Shown: positions 25,790 to 35,255, counted from the first letter of the stretch. The stretch: DNA of 64,000 nucleotides from Burkholderia sp. IMCC1007 (GCF_027257875.1 NZ_JAPVQY010000003.1:124001-188000); one strand, 5' to 3'. Notes: a model not told the origin generated them from the sequence alone. Program-made: numbers and translations.

Positions 25790-27271
25790 ATGCAATCCTA
25801 CGAACGACTTTTCATCGACGGCCGCTGGGTAGCGCCCGTTCACGGCCGTACCTTCGATACGCTCGATCCGAGCGACGAAACAGTGATCGCAAAGGTGGCC
25901 GCCGCCACCGCCGAAGACATCGACGCTGCGGTCAACGCCGCGCGCCGCGCGTTCGACGCAGGCCCGTGGCCGCGCATGAGCGGCGCGCAGCGCGCTGCCG
26001 TGCTGCGCGCGATCGCGCAAGGGATCCGCGACCGCCTGCCCGAGCTCGCCGAGCTCGAAGTGCGCGACAACGGCAAGCCGCTGCCCGAAGCGCTGTGGGA
26101 TCTGGGCGACGCCGCCGGTTGCTTCGACTTCTATGCGGGGCTTGCCGAACAGCTCGACGGCAGCGCCGAGACGCCGGTGCCGCTCGCGGACGAACGCTTC
26201 AGCACGGTCGTGCGCAAGGAGCCGATCGGCGTGGCCGGCGCGATCATCCCGTGGAATTTTCCGCTGCTGATGGCCGCGTGGAAGGTCGCGCCCGCCCTCG
26301 CGGCCGGCTGCACGATGGTGTTGAAGCCATCCGAGCTGACGCCACTCACCGCACTGGAACTCGCCGGCATCGCCGATGCGGCCGGATTGCCGGCCGGCGT
26401 GCTGAACGTCGTGACGGGCCTCGGCACGGACGCCGGCGCGCCGCTCGCCGACCATCCGGGCATCGACAAGCTCGCCTTCACCGGCAGCGTGCCGACCGGC
26501 AGCCGGATCATGCAGGCGGCCGCGCGCGACATCAAGAACGTGAGCCTCGAACTCGGCGGCAAGTCGCCATTCGTCGTGTTCGGCGACAGCGATCTCGAAG
26601 CGGCCGTCGAATGGATCCTGTTCGGCATCTTCTGGAACCAGGGCGAAGTGTGTTCGGCCACGTCGCGCGTGCTGGTCGAACGCTCGCTGTATGCGCCGCT
26701 CGTCGAGCGGCTCGCTCAGGAAGCGCGCAAGATCACCATCGGCAACGGCCGCGACGACGGCGTGTTGCTCGGCCCGCTCGTGAGCCGCGGGCAGTACGAC
26801 AAGGTGCGGGAAGCGATCGCTCGCGGCCGCGACGAAGGCGCGCGACTCGTGACGGGCGGTGCGCGGCCCGCGCATCTCGAACGCGGCTACTTCATCGAGC
26901 CGGCCGTGTTCGCCGACGTGCCGGAAGACAGCTGGATCTGGCGCGAGGAAATCTTCGGGCCGGTGGTGTGCGTGCGGCCGTTCGATACCGAAGACGAAGC
27001 GGTACGCTCGGCCAACGATTCGCGCTTCGGTCTCGCGGCAGCGGTCATGTCGGCCGATCTGCCGCGCTGCGAGCGCGTGGCACGCGCGATGCGCGCCGGT
27101 ATCGTATGGATCAACTGCTCGCAGCCGACGTTCACGGAAGCGCCGTGGGGCGGTTACAAGCAGAGCGGGATCGGGCGCGAACTCGGCGAATGGGGGCTGA
27201 ACAACTACCTCGAGATCAAGCAGATCACGCGCTACGACAGCGACAAGCCCTGGGGCTGGTACATCAAGTAG
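25790..27271 (+). CDS. Aldehyde dehydrogenase, probable 2-oxoglutarate semialdehyde dehydrogenase
   Basis: 493 residues. Catalytic set intact: N156 in PWNFP, E254 in LELGGK and nucleophile C288 in GEVCSAT; NAD-binding FTGSVPTGS around 230. Similar in length to betaine/semialdehyde dehydrogenases. In this operon it most likely oxidises 2-oxoglutarate semialdehyde to 2-oxoglutarate, the last step from hydroxyproline. Starts 15 bp after the dehydrogenase gene and ends 15 bp before the next. Confidence 0.9.
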   Translation: MQSYERLFIDGRWVAPVHGRTFDTLDPSDETVIAKVAAATAEDIDAAVNAARRAFDAGPWPRMSGAQRAAVLRAIAQGIRDRLPELAELEVRDNGKPLPEALWDLGDAAGCFDFYAGLAEQLDGSAETPVPLADERFSTVVRKEPIGVAGAIIPWNFPLLMAAWKVAPALAAGCTMVLKPSELTPLTALELAGIADAAGLPAGVLNVVTGLGTDAGAPLADHPGIDKLAFTGSVPTGSRIMQAAARDIKNVSLELGGKSPFVVFGDSDLEAAVEWILFGIFWNQGEVCSATSRVLVERSLYAPLVERLAQEARKITIGNGRDDGVLLGPLVSRGQYDKVREAIARGRDEGARLVTGGARPAHLERGYFIEPAVFADVPEDSWIWREEIFGPVVCVRPFDTEDEAVRSANDSRFGLAAAVMSADLPRCERVARAMRAGIVWINCSQPTFTEAPWGGYKQSGIGRELGEWGLNNYLEIKQITRYDSDKPWGWYIK

Positions 27272-27286
27272 GAAGGTGAATCGATC

Positions 27287-28333
27287 ATGCGCTGGAACAA
27301 AACGCTGCAGCTCGTCGACGTGCATTGCGAGGGCGAGATCGGAAAGGTCATCACCGGCGGCGTCCTCGACGTGCCGGGCAAGACCATGCTCGACAAGATG
27401 AACCACATCAACGATACCGACGACAGCTTGCGGCGCCTCGTCGTGCTCGAGCCGCGCGGCTGCCTGCAGATGTCGGTCAACCTGCTGCTGCCGCCGACAC
27501 GGCCGGAAGCACACGCCGGCTTCATCGTACTGCAGGCCGACAAGGCGCATCCGATGTCGGGCAGCAACTGCATCTGCGTCGTCACCGCACTGCTCGAACT
27601 CGGGATGGTATCGATGCAGGAACCCGAGACCACCGTCGTGCTCGACACGCCGGCCGGGCTCGTCACCGCGCGGGCCGCGTGCCGCGACGGCCGCTGCGTC
27701 GGCGTGTCGCTCGACATGGTGCCGGCGTTCGTCGAGCACCTCGACGTCGACGTGCATACACCGGACTTCGGCACGATCAAGGCCGACATCGCGTTCGGCG
27801 GCGTGTACTACGCGCTCGTCGACGTCGACCAGATCGGGCTCGACATCGCGCCGGGCAACGCGCGCGAGCTCGCGGCGCAAGGCGTTCGGCTCAGGGAGAT
27901 CATCAACCGTCAGGTCGCGGTGCGGCATCCGCTGTACCCGGAGATCGACGAAGTCGCGTACGTGATGTTCCGCAACCGTGTCGATGACACGGTGTACCAG
28001 ACCTGCACGACGCTGCCGCCCGGCCGGGTCGACCGTTCTCCATGCGGCACCGGCAGCTCGGCGAACCTCGCGACGCTCGCCGCGCGCGGGCGCGTGCAGG
28101 TGGGCGACGTCCTCACGTCGCGCTCGACGATCGGCGGCGAATTCCGCGTCGAACTGCTCGGCACGACCGAAGTGGGCGGCCGGCCGGCCGTGCTGCCGCG
28201 CGTGACCGGGCGCGCGTGGGTGTTCGGGTTCCAGCAGCTCGGCGTCGATCCCGACGATCCGCTGGCCGCGGGATTCATGCTCAGCGACACGTGGGGCGAC
28301 GGATTCGGGCCATCGTCGACGTCAGACACGTGA
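27287..28333 (+). CDS. Proline racemase superfamily protein with Ser/Cys catalytic pair
   Basis: 348 residues, GAAGGTG ribosome-binding site. The second catalytic residue is kept (C253 in [11 protein letters not shown]) but the first is Ser91 (HPMSGSNC) instead of Cys. Within this superfamily residue changes at the first site accompany altered activity, including epimerases with Ser/Cys pairs and hydroxyproline dehydratases. It is therefore a second, functionally distinct hydroxyproline-type enzyme in the same operon, perhaps for a 3-hydroxy or another stereoisomer (inference). It is followed by the GntR gene with its own promoter. Confidence 0.88.
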   Translation: MRWNKTLQLVDVHCEGEIGKVITGGVLDVPGKTMLDKMNHINDTDDSLRRLVVLEPRGCLQMSVNLLLPPTRPEAHAGFIVLQADKAHPMSGSNCICVVTALLELGMVSMQEPETTVVLDTPAGLVTARAACRDGRCVGVSLDMVPAFVEHLDVDVHTPDFGTIKADIAFGGVYYALVDVDQIGLDIAPGNARELAAQGVRLREIINRQVAVRHPLYPEIDEVAYVMFRNRVDDTVYQTCTTLPPGRVDRSPCGTGSSANLATLAARGRVQVGDVLTSRSTIGGEFRVELLGTTEVGGRPAVLPRVTGRAWVFGFQQLGVDPDDPLAAGFMLSDTWGDGFGPSSTSDT

Positions 28334-28344
28334 GGGCGCGATGC

Positions 28345-28350
28345 TAAACT
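28345..28350 (+). promoter_or_regulatory. Possible -10 box of the GntR gene
   Basis: TAAACT hexamer 48 bp before the GntR start, just past the end of the preceding gene; suggests that the regulator can be expressed separately from the operon. No strong -35 is obvious. Confidence 0.35.
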
Positions 28351-28397
28351 CCAGAGCGCGCCCGGTGACCCGGGCCGATTACAGGAAGGGTGGCGAG

Positions 28398-29105
28398 ATG
28401 AGCAAAGAGGCCGTTGAAACCGAAGGTGGCGGCCGCCGGCACGGCGGGCGGTATGTGTATGAGGAATTGCGCAAGCAGATCCTGACGCTCAAGCTCAAGC
28501 CCGGCGTGCAGCTCGACGAAATCTCGCTGGCCGCGCAGTTCGGGCTGTCGCGCTCGCCGGTGCGCGACGCGATCGCGCGGCTCAGCAGCGAGGGGCTCGT
28601 CACGGTGCTGCCGAATCGCACGACGCTCGTCACACCGTTCGAGATCGAGGAATTCCCGAAATACATCTCGGCGCTCGACCTGATCCAGCGCGCGGTCACG
28701 CGGCTCGCGGCCACGCAGCGCTCCGACGCCGATCTCGCGAAGATCCGCAAGGCCGACGACGTGTACATGGAAGCCGTCGCGAGCGGCGATTTCCAGGCGA
28801 TGTCGGAGACCAACAAGGCGCTGCACATGGCGATCGCGCACGCGGCGAACAATCCGTATTTCGTGGGCTACTACGAGCGGCTGCTCGGCGAAGGCCAGCG
28901 CCTGCTTCATCTGCACTTCGATTTCACGGTCAGTTCGCCGACGGCGGCCAAGCTCGGCCGCGACCACGACGAACTGATCGACGCGATCGCGCGGCGCGAT
29001 GCCGATGCGGCCGAGCGGGCCGCGCACGAACACACGATGCTGTTCCAGAAGCGCTTCCTCGACTACATGAAGCAGAACATGACGGAATCGATGGCGGTGC
29101 TGTAA
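28398..29105 (+). CDS. GntR-family regulator (FadR subgroup)
   Basis: 235 residues from ATG 28398 in a GGTGGCGAG context. Winged helix (about 20-82: YVYEELRKQILTLKLKPGVQLDEISLAAQFGLSRSPVRDAIARLSSEGLV) and an all-helical FCD ligand domain with the metal-site histidines (NKALHMAIAHAANN, RDHDELIDAI, HEHTMLF). As the last gene of the hydroxyproline cluster it is the likely local repressor, responding to hydroxyproline or an intermediate. Confidence 0.92.
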   Translation: MSKEAVETEGGGRRHGGRYVYEELRKQILTLKLKPGVQLDEISLAAQFGLSRSPVRDAIARLSSEGLVTVLPNRTTLVTPFEIEEFPKYISALDLIQRAVTRLAATQRSDADLAKIRKADDVYMEAVASGDFQAMSETNKALHMAIAHAANNPYFVGYYERLLGEGQRLLHLHFDFTVSSPTAAKLGRDHDELIDAIARRDADAAERAAHEHTMLFQKRFLDYMKQNMTESMAVL

Positions 29106-29154
29106 CGCAGCGGCACCGGAATGCCGCCGGCCGGAACTGGCGTGCCGGTCCGGC

Positions 29155-29160
29155 TAAAAT
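29155..29160 (+). promoter_or_regulatory. Possible -10 box of the J-domain gene
   Basis: TAAAAT hexamer 44 bp upstream of the start at 29204, directly after a GC-rich stretch; a matching -35 is weak. Confidence 0.35.
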
Positions 29161-29203
29161 ACCGGCCTGCCGCGCGTCCCGCCGCGGCCGGAGGATATTC
29201 ACC

Positions 29204-30325
29204 ATGACCGCACGTCGCGGTGCCGAGGTCGCGATCGCGCCCGGTCACGACACAGCCAGCCTGTCGAAAGCCCAGAAAACGTTCAATACGCTCGTCAAGC
29301 AGATCGAAAAGCGCCGCGAGCGGCTCGGCGCGTGGGACGCCGTGATGCCGGCGTTCCAGAAGAAATTCATCGACGGGCTGTTGCCGCTCGAACAGCAAGC
29401 GACGGCGCTGCGGATCCGGTTGATCCACCTGCTCGACGACGCATTCCTGCAGAAGGGCCTGAGCAAGGCCGAGCAGCGCACGCTGTCCGATCTGATCGCC
29501 GATATGGCGGGCGATTTGCTGAACGCGAGCGACGATGCCGGGCTGAAGGCCATTTACGACCGGCATCGCGCGTCCGCGAGCGTCGGCAACGCCGCGGCCG
29601 AGCGGGAGCCGACGAAACGGGAACCGGACGCTGATCCGGAACCGCCGGAAGATCTCGACACACTGTCGCCCGACGAACTCGCCGCGCGGATGCAGGCCGA
29701 ACTCGACGCGCAGTTCGAACGCGAGATGGCCGCCCACGCGGCCCGTGAGGCGCAGCGCGCGAAGCGCAAGAAAGCACCGAAGCAATCGGCCGCGCAGGCG
29801 CGGATCGAAGCCGAACAGGCCGAATCGAGCAAGTCGATCCGCGAGATCTATCGCAAGCTCGCCAGCGCGTTGCATCCCGATCGCGAAACCGATCCGCTGG
29901 AACAGCAGCGCAAGACCGTGCTGATGCAGCGGGTCAACCGCGCTTACGAGAAGGGCAACCTGCTGCAGCTGCTCGAACTGCAGCTGGAGATCGAACAGAT
30001 CGACCGCCGTGCAATCGACGGGCTCAGCGAAGCGCGGCTCGCGCGCTACAACGCGATCCTCGACGAGCAACTGCGCGAACTCGATCAGGAGATCGAGCAC
30101 GTGGAGCGCGATTTCCGGCGCACGTACGGGATCGCATCGTCCACCCAGGTCGCGCCCGACACCGTCATCCGCATGCTCGCGCGCGACATCGCCGGCATGC
30201 AGCGCGGCAATCAGGACCTGACCGTCGCGCTGCGCGAGTTCGAGGATCCGGACAAGGTCCGGGACTGGCTGAAGGACATGAAGCGGCGGCCGCTATCGTC
30301 GCGCTTCGACGACGATTCGTTTTGA
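29204..30325 (+). CDS. J-domain-containing protein
   Basis: 373 residues, GGAGGATATTCACC upstream of ATG. An N-terminal helical region (20-125) and an acidic linker precede a charged helix (AAREAQRAKRKK, about 180-191). A J-like domain follows, with the DnaK-stimulating HPD motif at 224-226 (IREIYRKLASALHPDRE), and then C-terminal coiled coil rich in Glu/Gln/Leu. It lacks the Gly/Phe and zinc-finger regions of DnaJ, so it is a specialised co-chaperone that should recruit DnaK to a particular client. The client is unknown. Stands alone, convergent with the LysR gene. Confidence 0.8.
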   Translation: MTARRGAEVAIAPGHDTASLSKAQKTFNTLVKQIEKRRERLGAWDAVMPAFQKKFIDGLLPLEQQATALRIRLIHLLDDAFLQKGLSKAEQRTLSDLIADMAGDLLNASDDAGLKAIYDRHRASASVGNAAAEREPTKREPDADPEPPEDLDTLSPDELAARMQAELDAQFEREMAAHAAREAQRAKRKKAPKQSAAQARIEAEQAESSKSIREIYRKLASALHPDRETDPLEQQRKTVLMQRVNRAYEKGNLLQLLELQLEIEQIDRRAIDGLSEARLARYNAILDEQLRELDQEIEHVERDFRRTYGIASSTQVAPDTVIRMLARDIAGMQRGNQDLTVALREFEDPDKVRDWLKDMKRRPLSSRFDDDSF

Positions 30326-30383
30326 GCGAACACGCGCACGCACACGCGCGCTCACGGAAGTGCCGACGCGCGGCCCGCGCGCA

Positions 30384-31289
30384 TCACTGCCCGCCGCCGA
30401 TCCCGCCCATCAGCGTCATCAGCTGCTCCCGCAGCCACTGGCTCCCCTGATCCTGATCGGCACTGCGATGCCAGTAGCAGAAGTATTCGAGCGCCGGCAT
30501 CTCGAACGGCAGCTCCAGGATCCGCGCCGGGTAGCGCCGCAGCAGCCGCAGCGGCGCGGTCAGCGCGAGATCGCCGCGCATCGCGATCAGCGGCGCGACC
30601 ATGTAGTGCTGCACGCGCATCTGGATGTTGCGGCGCAGCCCGAGCCGCGTCAGTTCCGCATCGACGTGCCCGCTGCCCTTGCGGCGGCTCGACACGTGGA
30701 TGTGCCCCATCGACAGGTAGTCGTCCATGGTCAGCGTATCGCCGTCGAACGGATGATCGTTGCGGATCATGCACGCGTAGCGGTCGCGCACGAGCAGCGC
30801 CTGGTGCAGGTGCGGATCGGCGATCAGCGGCGCGTCGATCGCGATGTCGACGGAGCCGTTGGCGAGCGCGGTCGCGACTTCGCGGCGGTCCATCGTATAG
30901 CTGCGCACGTGCATGCCGGGCGCATGCGTCTGCAGCAGTTCGCCGAGCGCCGGCAACAGCAGCGCCTCGGTCAGGTCGCTCATGCTGAGCCGGAACACGC
31001 GTTCGGACGAAGCAGGGTCGAACACGTCGCCTTCGTGCGCGCTGGAATCGAGCAGCTGCAGCGCCTCGCGCACGCGGCCGACGATGTTCTCGGCCATCGG
31101 CGTCGGCATCATCCCGGCCGGCGTGCTCACGAACAGCGGATCGTTCAGCGTCTTGCGCAGCCGCGCCAGCGCGTTGCTGACGGCGGGCTGCGTGAGGTTC
31201 AGCACCTCGGCCGCGCGCGTCAGGTTGCGCTTGTTGTAGATCGCCTCGAATACGACGAACAGGTTCAGATCAATCTTCGAAAGGCGCAT
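30384..31289 (-). CDS. LysR-family regulator (NodD-like subgroup)
   Basis: 301 residues from ATG 31289 (AAGGAGATCC upstream). N-terminal MRLSKIDLNLFVVFEAIYNKRNLTRAAEVLNLTQPAVSNALARLR is the diagnostic helix-turn-helix of the NodD/LeuO-like branch. It is on the same strand as, and directly downstream of, the acyl-CoA dehydrogenase operon (79 bp), so it probably regulates that operon. Confidence 0.93.
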   Translation of the reverse strand: MRLSKIDLNLFVVFEAIYNKRNLTRAAEVLNLTQPAVSNALARLRKTLNDPLFVSTPAGMMPTPMAENIVGRVREALQLLDSSAHEGDVFDPASSERVFRLSMSDLTEALLLPALGELLQTHAPGMHVRSYTMDRREVATALANGSVDIAIDAPLIADPHLHQALLVRDRYACMIRNDHPFDGDTLTMDDYLSMGHIHVSSRRKGSGHVDAELTRLGLRRNIQMRVQHYMVAPLIAMRGDLALTAPLRLLRRYPARILELPFEMPALEYFCYWHRSADQDQGSQWLREQLMTLMGGIGGGQ

Positions 31290-31368
31290 CGCCGGATCTC
31301 CTTGCCGGCATCTTAATACGGCGTGCGCCTCCCGTTCGCCCACGTCGCTCTCCCGCGCAAAGCGACGC

Positions 31369-32613
31369 TCAACCGCGCGGCGGGCGCGTCAGATACGGCT
31401 CGGTCGACCCGCGCACGGCGTCCTTGACCTCCATCCGCGCGATGGCCTGCAGGTGCACCTCGTCCGGGCCGTCGGCGAAGCGCAGTGCGCGGCCCCAGGT
31501 CCACAGGTCGGCCAACGGCGTATCGGGGCTCAGCCCGGCCGCGCCGAATACCTGGATCGCGCGATCGCACACGTCCGTATAAACGGTCGGCACGAGCGCC
31601 TTGATCATCGAGATTTCCTTGCGCGCGGCCTTCGCGCCGACCTTGTCGATCATCCACGCGGCCTTCAGCACGAGCAGGCGCGCCTGGTCGATCTCGATGC
31701 GCGAGCGCGCGATCCATTCGCCGATCGTGCCGTGGCGGTTCAGCGGCTTGCCGAACGCTTCACGCGACTGCGCGCGGTCGATCATCAGCTCCAGCGCGAG
31801 CTCGGCCGCGCCGATCGAACGCATGCAGTGGTGAATACGGCCCGGGCCGAGGCGCGCCTGCGCGAGCGCGAAACCGCTGCCTTCCTCGCCGAGCAGGTTG
31901 CGCGCCGGCACGCGCACGTTGTCGAACGTGATCTCGCAGTGCCCTTCCGGCGCGTAGTGATTGATCACCGTGATGTTGCGCACGATCGTCAGGCCCGGCG
32001 TGTCGCGCGGCACGAGGATCATGCTCTGCTGCTGGTGCGATTCCGCATCGGGGTCGGTCTTGCCCATCACGATGAAGATCTTGCAGTTCGGATGCGCGGC
32101 GTTCGTGATGAACCACTTGCGGCCGTTGATCACGTAGTCGTCGCCGTCGCGCACGATGCGCGTCGTGATGTTGGTCGCATCCGACGACGCGACGTCGGGC
32201 TCCGTCATCGCGAACGCGGAGCGGATCTCGCCGCGCAGCAGCGGCAGCAGCCACTGTTCGCGCTGCTCCGGCGTCGCGAACATGTGCAGCAGCTCCATGT
32301 TGCCGGTGTCCGGCGCATTGCAGTTGAACACTTCCGACGCCCAGCTCACGCGCCCCATGATCTCGGCGAGCGGCGCGTATTCGAGGTTGGTCAGGCCCAT
32401 GCCCGGCTCGTCGTCCTTCAGGTGCGGCAGGAACAGGTTCCACAGCCCTTCGGCCTTCGCGCGTTCCTTCAACGCTTCCATGAACGACACGGGGTACTGC
32501 CCCGCATGCACTTCCTCGTTCCACTGACGGATGCGCGGCACGATGTGCGCATCCATGAACGCGCGCACGCGTTCGCGCAGTTCTTCCACTTTCGGGGTGT
32601 AGCCAAAGTCCAT
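31369..32613 (-). CDS. Acyl-CoA dehydrogenase of the ACAD10/11 (LvaC-like) type
   Basis: 414 residues from ATG 32613. The segment SAFAMTEPDVASSDATNI (about 132-149) is the hallmark of the ACAD10/11 branch; KWFITNAAHPNCKIFIVMGKTD and the C-terminal CDRAIQVFGAAGLSPDTPL are also typical. In this branch the enzyme works on 4-phospho-acyl-CoA made by an APH-type kinase, giving an enoyl-CoA for beta-oxidation (known for LvaC of Pseudomonas and mammalian ACAD10/11). The kinase gene is three genes upstream in the same operon, which supports this role here. Confidence 0.88.
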   Translation of the reverse strand: MDFGYTPKVEELRERVRAFMDAHIVPRIRQWNEEVHAGQYPVSFMEALKERAKAEGLWNLFLPHLKDDEPGMGLTNLEYAPLAEIMGRVSWASEVFNCNAPDTGNMELLHMFATPEQREQWLLPLLRGEIRSAFAMTEPDVASSDATNITTRIVRDGDDYVINGRKWFITNAAHPNCKIFIVMGKTDPDAESHQQQSMILVPRDTPGLTIVRNITVINHYAPEGHCEITFDNVRVPARNLLGEEGSGFALAQARLGPGRIHHCMRSIGAAELALELMIDRAQSREAFGKPLNRHGTIGEWIARSRIEIDQARLLVLKAAWMIDKVGAKAARKEISMIKALVPTVYTDVCDRAIQVFGAAGLSPDTPLADLWTWGRALRFADGPDEVHLQAIARMEVKDAVRGSTEPYLTRPPRG

Positions 32614-32651
32614 GATCGACTCCTCGAGATTCCGTTTTCCGTTCGTTCGGT

Positions 32652-33410
32652 TCAGAAGGCCGAGACGCCGCCGTCGACGGCGACGGCCTGCCCGGTCAGA
32701 TAGGTGTTTTCCTTCGCGCACAGCATCAGCATCGCCGCGACGACTTCGTCGGGCCGGCCGAGCCGCTTCATCGGCGAGCCCTGTGCGAGAAAGTCCTGGC
32801 GGTCGCCGATATCGCTGTCGGTCACCATCGGCGTCGTGCTGTAGAACGGGCACACCGCGTTCACGCGAATGCCGTGGCGCGCGTATTCGAGCGCGGCCGT
32901 CTTCGTGAGCCCGACCACCGCGTGTTTCGACGCCGCATAGGCGGCGAGCTTCGGCGCGCCGCCGAGCCCGGCCATCGACGCGACGTTCAGGATCACGCCT
33001 TCGCGCTGCTTGAGCATCTGGCGGATCTGGTGCTTCATCCCGAAGAACACGCCCTTCGCGTTCACCGCGAAGCTCAGGTCGAGATCGGCTTCGTCGGTAT
33101 CGACCAGCGCCTTCATCGGCGGGGCGATGCCCGCGTTGTTGATGCCGACGTCGAGCCGTTCGAAGCCCGCGACCGCCGCCTGCACCAGCAACGCGACGTC
33201 GGCTTCGACACGCACGTCGCAGCGCTGCGCGATCACGTCGGTACCGGCCGCGCGCAGCCGCGCGGCGAGGCGTTCGAGCGCGGCCTCGTTCACGTCGCCG
33301 AGCGCGAGCCGCGCGCCCATCGCGGCGAGTTCGCTCGCGAGCAGCGCGCCGAAGCCGCTCGCGGCGCCGGTGATCATCACGGATTGGCCGGCATAGCTGT
33401 CGAGTTTCAT
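32652..33410 (-). CDS. Short-chain dehydrogenase/reductase
   Basis: 252 residues, classical SDR: cofactor motif TGAASGFG (14-21), NNAG (about 91-94), catalytic Ser in NVASMAG and YAASK. Aspartate in ALGDVN after the second strand suggests NAD rather than NADP. Probably a hydroxyacyl-CoA or alcohol dehydrogenase in the acyl-CoA operon. Eight bases separate it from the next SDR upstream. Confidence 0.92.
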   Translation of the reverse strand: MKLDSYAGQSVMITGAASGFGALLASELAAMGARLALGDVNEAALERLAARLRAAGTDVIAQRCDVRVEADVALLVQAAVAGFERLDVGINNAGIAPPMKALVDTDEADLDLSFAVNAKGVFFGMKHQIRQMLKQREGVILNVASMAGLGGAPKLAAYAASKHAVVGLTKTAALEYARHGIRVNAVCPFYSTTPMVTDSDIGDRQDFLAQGSPMKRLGRPDEVVAAMLMLCAKENTYLTGQAVAVDGGVSAF

Positions 33411-33417
33411 CGCGCGC

Positions 33418-34182
33418 TCAGATCGTCAGGCCGCCGTCGACGACGATGCACTCGCCGTTCGTGTAGCTCGCCGCGTCCGACACGAGATACAGCACCGTGC
33501 CGGCCATCTCGCGCGGCTCCGCGTGGCGGCGCAGCGGAATCTTCGCCTTCCACGTTTCGTAGATGTCCTTGTCGGCGAACAGCGCGCCCGCGAACTTCGT
33601 CTTCGTGAGGCCCGGCAGCAGCGCGTTCACGCGGATGCCGAACGGCCCGCACTCCTTCGCGAACGCCCTCGTCATGTTGACGACCGCGGCCTTCGTGATC
33701 GAATAGATGCCTTGCCGGTCGCCCGGCTGCAGCGCGTTCACCGACGCGGTGTTGACGATCGCGCCGCCGCCGTTCGCCTTCATCAGCTTGCCGGCCTCGA
33801 CCGACATGAAGAAGTAGCCGCGGATGTTCACGTCGACGGTCTTGTCGTACGCAGCGAGATCGGTATCGAGGATGTGCCCGAAATACGGGTTCGCGGCCGC
33901 GTTGTTCACGAGGATGTCGAGCCGGCCATGCTTGCCGCGGATCGTCTCGAACGTCGCCGCGATATCCTCCAGCCGCCCGACGTGGCACGCCAGCGCTTCG
34001 GCACGGCCGCCTGCCGCGATGATTGCGTCCGCAACCGCCTGGCAGTCGTCGATCTTGCGGCTCGACACGATCACGTGCGCGCCCTGCTCCGCCAGCAGCT
34101 TCGCGATTTCCTCGCCGATGCCGCGGCTTGCGCCCGTCACCAGCGCGATCTTGCCCGTCAGGTCGAACAGATTCGTTGCCAT
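33418..34182 (-). CDS. Short-chain dehydrogenase/reductase
   Basis: 254 residues from ATG 34182 (GGAGGAGCAC upstream; an ATG at 34200 lacks one). Motifs TGASRGIG, NNAAANPYFG, NTASVNA and catalytic YSITK. SSRK after the second strand suggests NADP preference. Together with the neighbouring SDR it may interconvert keto- and hydroxyacyl-CoA intermediates of the pathway (inference). Confidence 0.92.
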   Translation of the reverse strand: MATNLFDLTGKIALVTGASRGIGEEIAKLLAEQGAHVIVSSRKIDDCQAVADAIIAAGGRAEALACHVGRLEDIAATFETIRGKHGRLDILVNNAAANPYFGHILDTDLAAYDKTVDVNIRGYFFMSVEAGKLMKANGGGAIVNTASVNALQPGDRQGIYSITKAAVVNMTRAFAKECGPFGIRVNALLPGLTKTKFAGALFADKDIYETWKAKIPLRRHAEPREMAGTVLYLVSDAASYTNGECIVVDGGLTI

Positions 34183-34223
34183 GTTGCTGTGCTCCTCCAT
34201 TGATGTGTTTGTCGTGCCGGCGT

Positions 34224-35255
34224 TCAGCGATGCGCGTCGATCACGGCCACGGCCATTTCGGCGAGCCGCCCGGTCATCGCGCCGACGCGCAGCGCCTGCT
34301 CGCTCGATGCGTTGCCCTGCAGCGCGCGCGCCTTCACGCCCTGCGCGATCGCGGCGAGCCGGAAAAAGCTGAACGCGAGATAGAAATGCCAGTCACGAAT
34401 CGGCTCGATCCCGCGCAGTTCGCAATAGCGCGCGACGATCGCCGCTTCGTCGGGAATCCCGAGTGCCGCGGGATCCTGGCCCGCGAGCCCGCGCACCTGG
34501 CCGCCTGACGGCAGTCGCAGGCACATGCAGAAATACGCGAGATCCGCGAGCGGATTGCCGAGCGTCGACAGTTCCCAGTCGAGCACGGCCTGCACGCGAT
34601 AGCCGTCGTGCGCGAACATCAGGTTGTCGATCCGGAAGTCGCCGTGCACCAGCGCGGGCCGGCCCGTGTCCTCCGGGCACGCCTTCGGCAGCCAGTCGAT
34701 CAGCGTCTCCATCGCGTCGAGGCGCTCGGTTTCCGCCGCGCGATACTGCTTCGTCCACACGCCGATCTGGCGCTCGAAATAGTTGCCCGGGCGGCCGTAG
34801 TCGGCGAGGCCCACCGCGTCGACGTCCACGTCGTGCAGCGCGGCCATCGTGCGGATCAGCGCGTCGTAGCAGGTCGCGCGCTCGTCCTTCGGCAGCTCGG
34901 GCAGCGCCGGATCCCAGAAGATCCGGCCGTCCTCGAAGCTCATCACGTAGAACAGGCTGCCGATCACGTCGCGGTCTTCGCACAGGTGATACGGATGCGC
35001 GACCGGCACCGCGGTGCCCGACAGCGCGCTCAGCACGCGGAATTCGCGGTCGACCGCATGCGCGGATTTCAGCAGCTCGCCGGGCGGCTGGCGGCGCAGC
35101 ACGTAGCGGCCGCTCTTCGCGTGCAGCAGGAAGGTCGGGTTCGACTGGCCGCCGGCAAACTTCTCCATGTCGAGCGGGCCTTCGAAGCCCGGCACGTGCG
35201 CTTCCAGATAGCGCGTGAGGCGGGCTACGTCGAGGGGCTGGGAAGGGTTCGTCAT
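34224..35255 (-). CDS. APH-type phosphotransferase, candidate 4-hydroxyacyl-CoA kinase (LvaA-like)
   Basis: 343 residues. Protein-kinase-like fold of the aminoglycoside phosphotransferase/ACAD10 family: FAGGQSNPTFLL (nucleotide loop), catalytic HGDFRIDNLMF and the metal-binding LDWELSTLGNPLADLAYF. In ACAD11 this domain is fused to the dehydrogenase; in the levulinate pathway the separate protein LvaA phosphorylates 4-hydroxyacyl-CoA. Co-operonic ACAD10/11-type dehydrogenase makes antibiotic phosphorylation unlikely. Start ATG 35255 has only a weak ribosome-binding site. Confidence 0.85.
   Translation of the reverse strand: MTNPSQPLDVARLTRYLEAHVPGFEGPLDMEKFAGGQSNPTFLLHAKSGRYVLRRQPPGELLKSAHAVDREFRVLSALSGTAVPVAHPYHLCEDRDVIGSLFYVMSFEDGRIFWDPALPELPKDERATCYDALIRTMAALHDVDVDAVGLADYGRPGNYFERQIGVWTKQYRAAETERLDAMETLIDWLPKACPEDTGRPALVHGDFRIDNLMFAHDGYRVQAVLDWELSTLGNPLADLAYFCMCLRLPSGGQVRGLAGQDPAALGIPDEAAIVARYCELRGIEPIRDWHFYLAFSFFRLAAIAQGVKARALQGNASSEQALRVGAMTGRLAEMAVAVIDAHR

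Noticed and set aside
24926-27928. 1000-codon antisense frame across the hydroxyproline genes
   Set aside because: No family signature, composition typical of GC-rich shadow frames, and it covers well-supported genes on the plus strand.
34224-35255. Aminoglycoside resistance kinase
   Set aside because: The fold is shared, but the operon partner is an ACAD10/11-type dehydrogenase, which indicates acyl-CoA metabolism.
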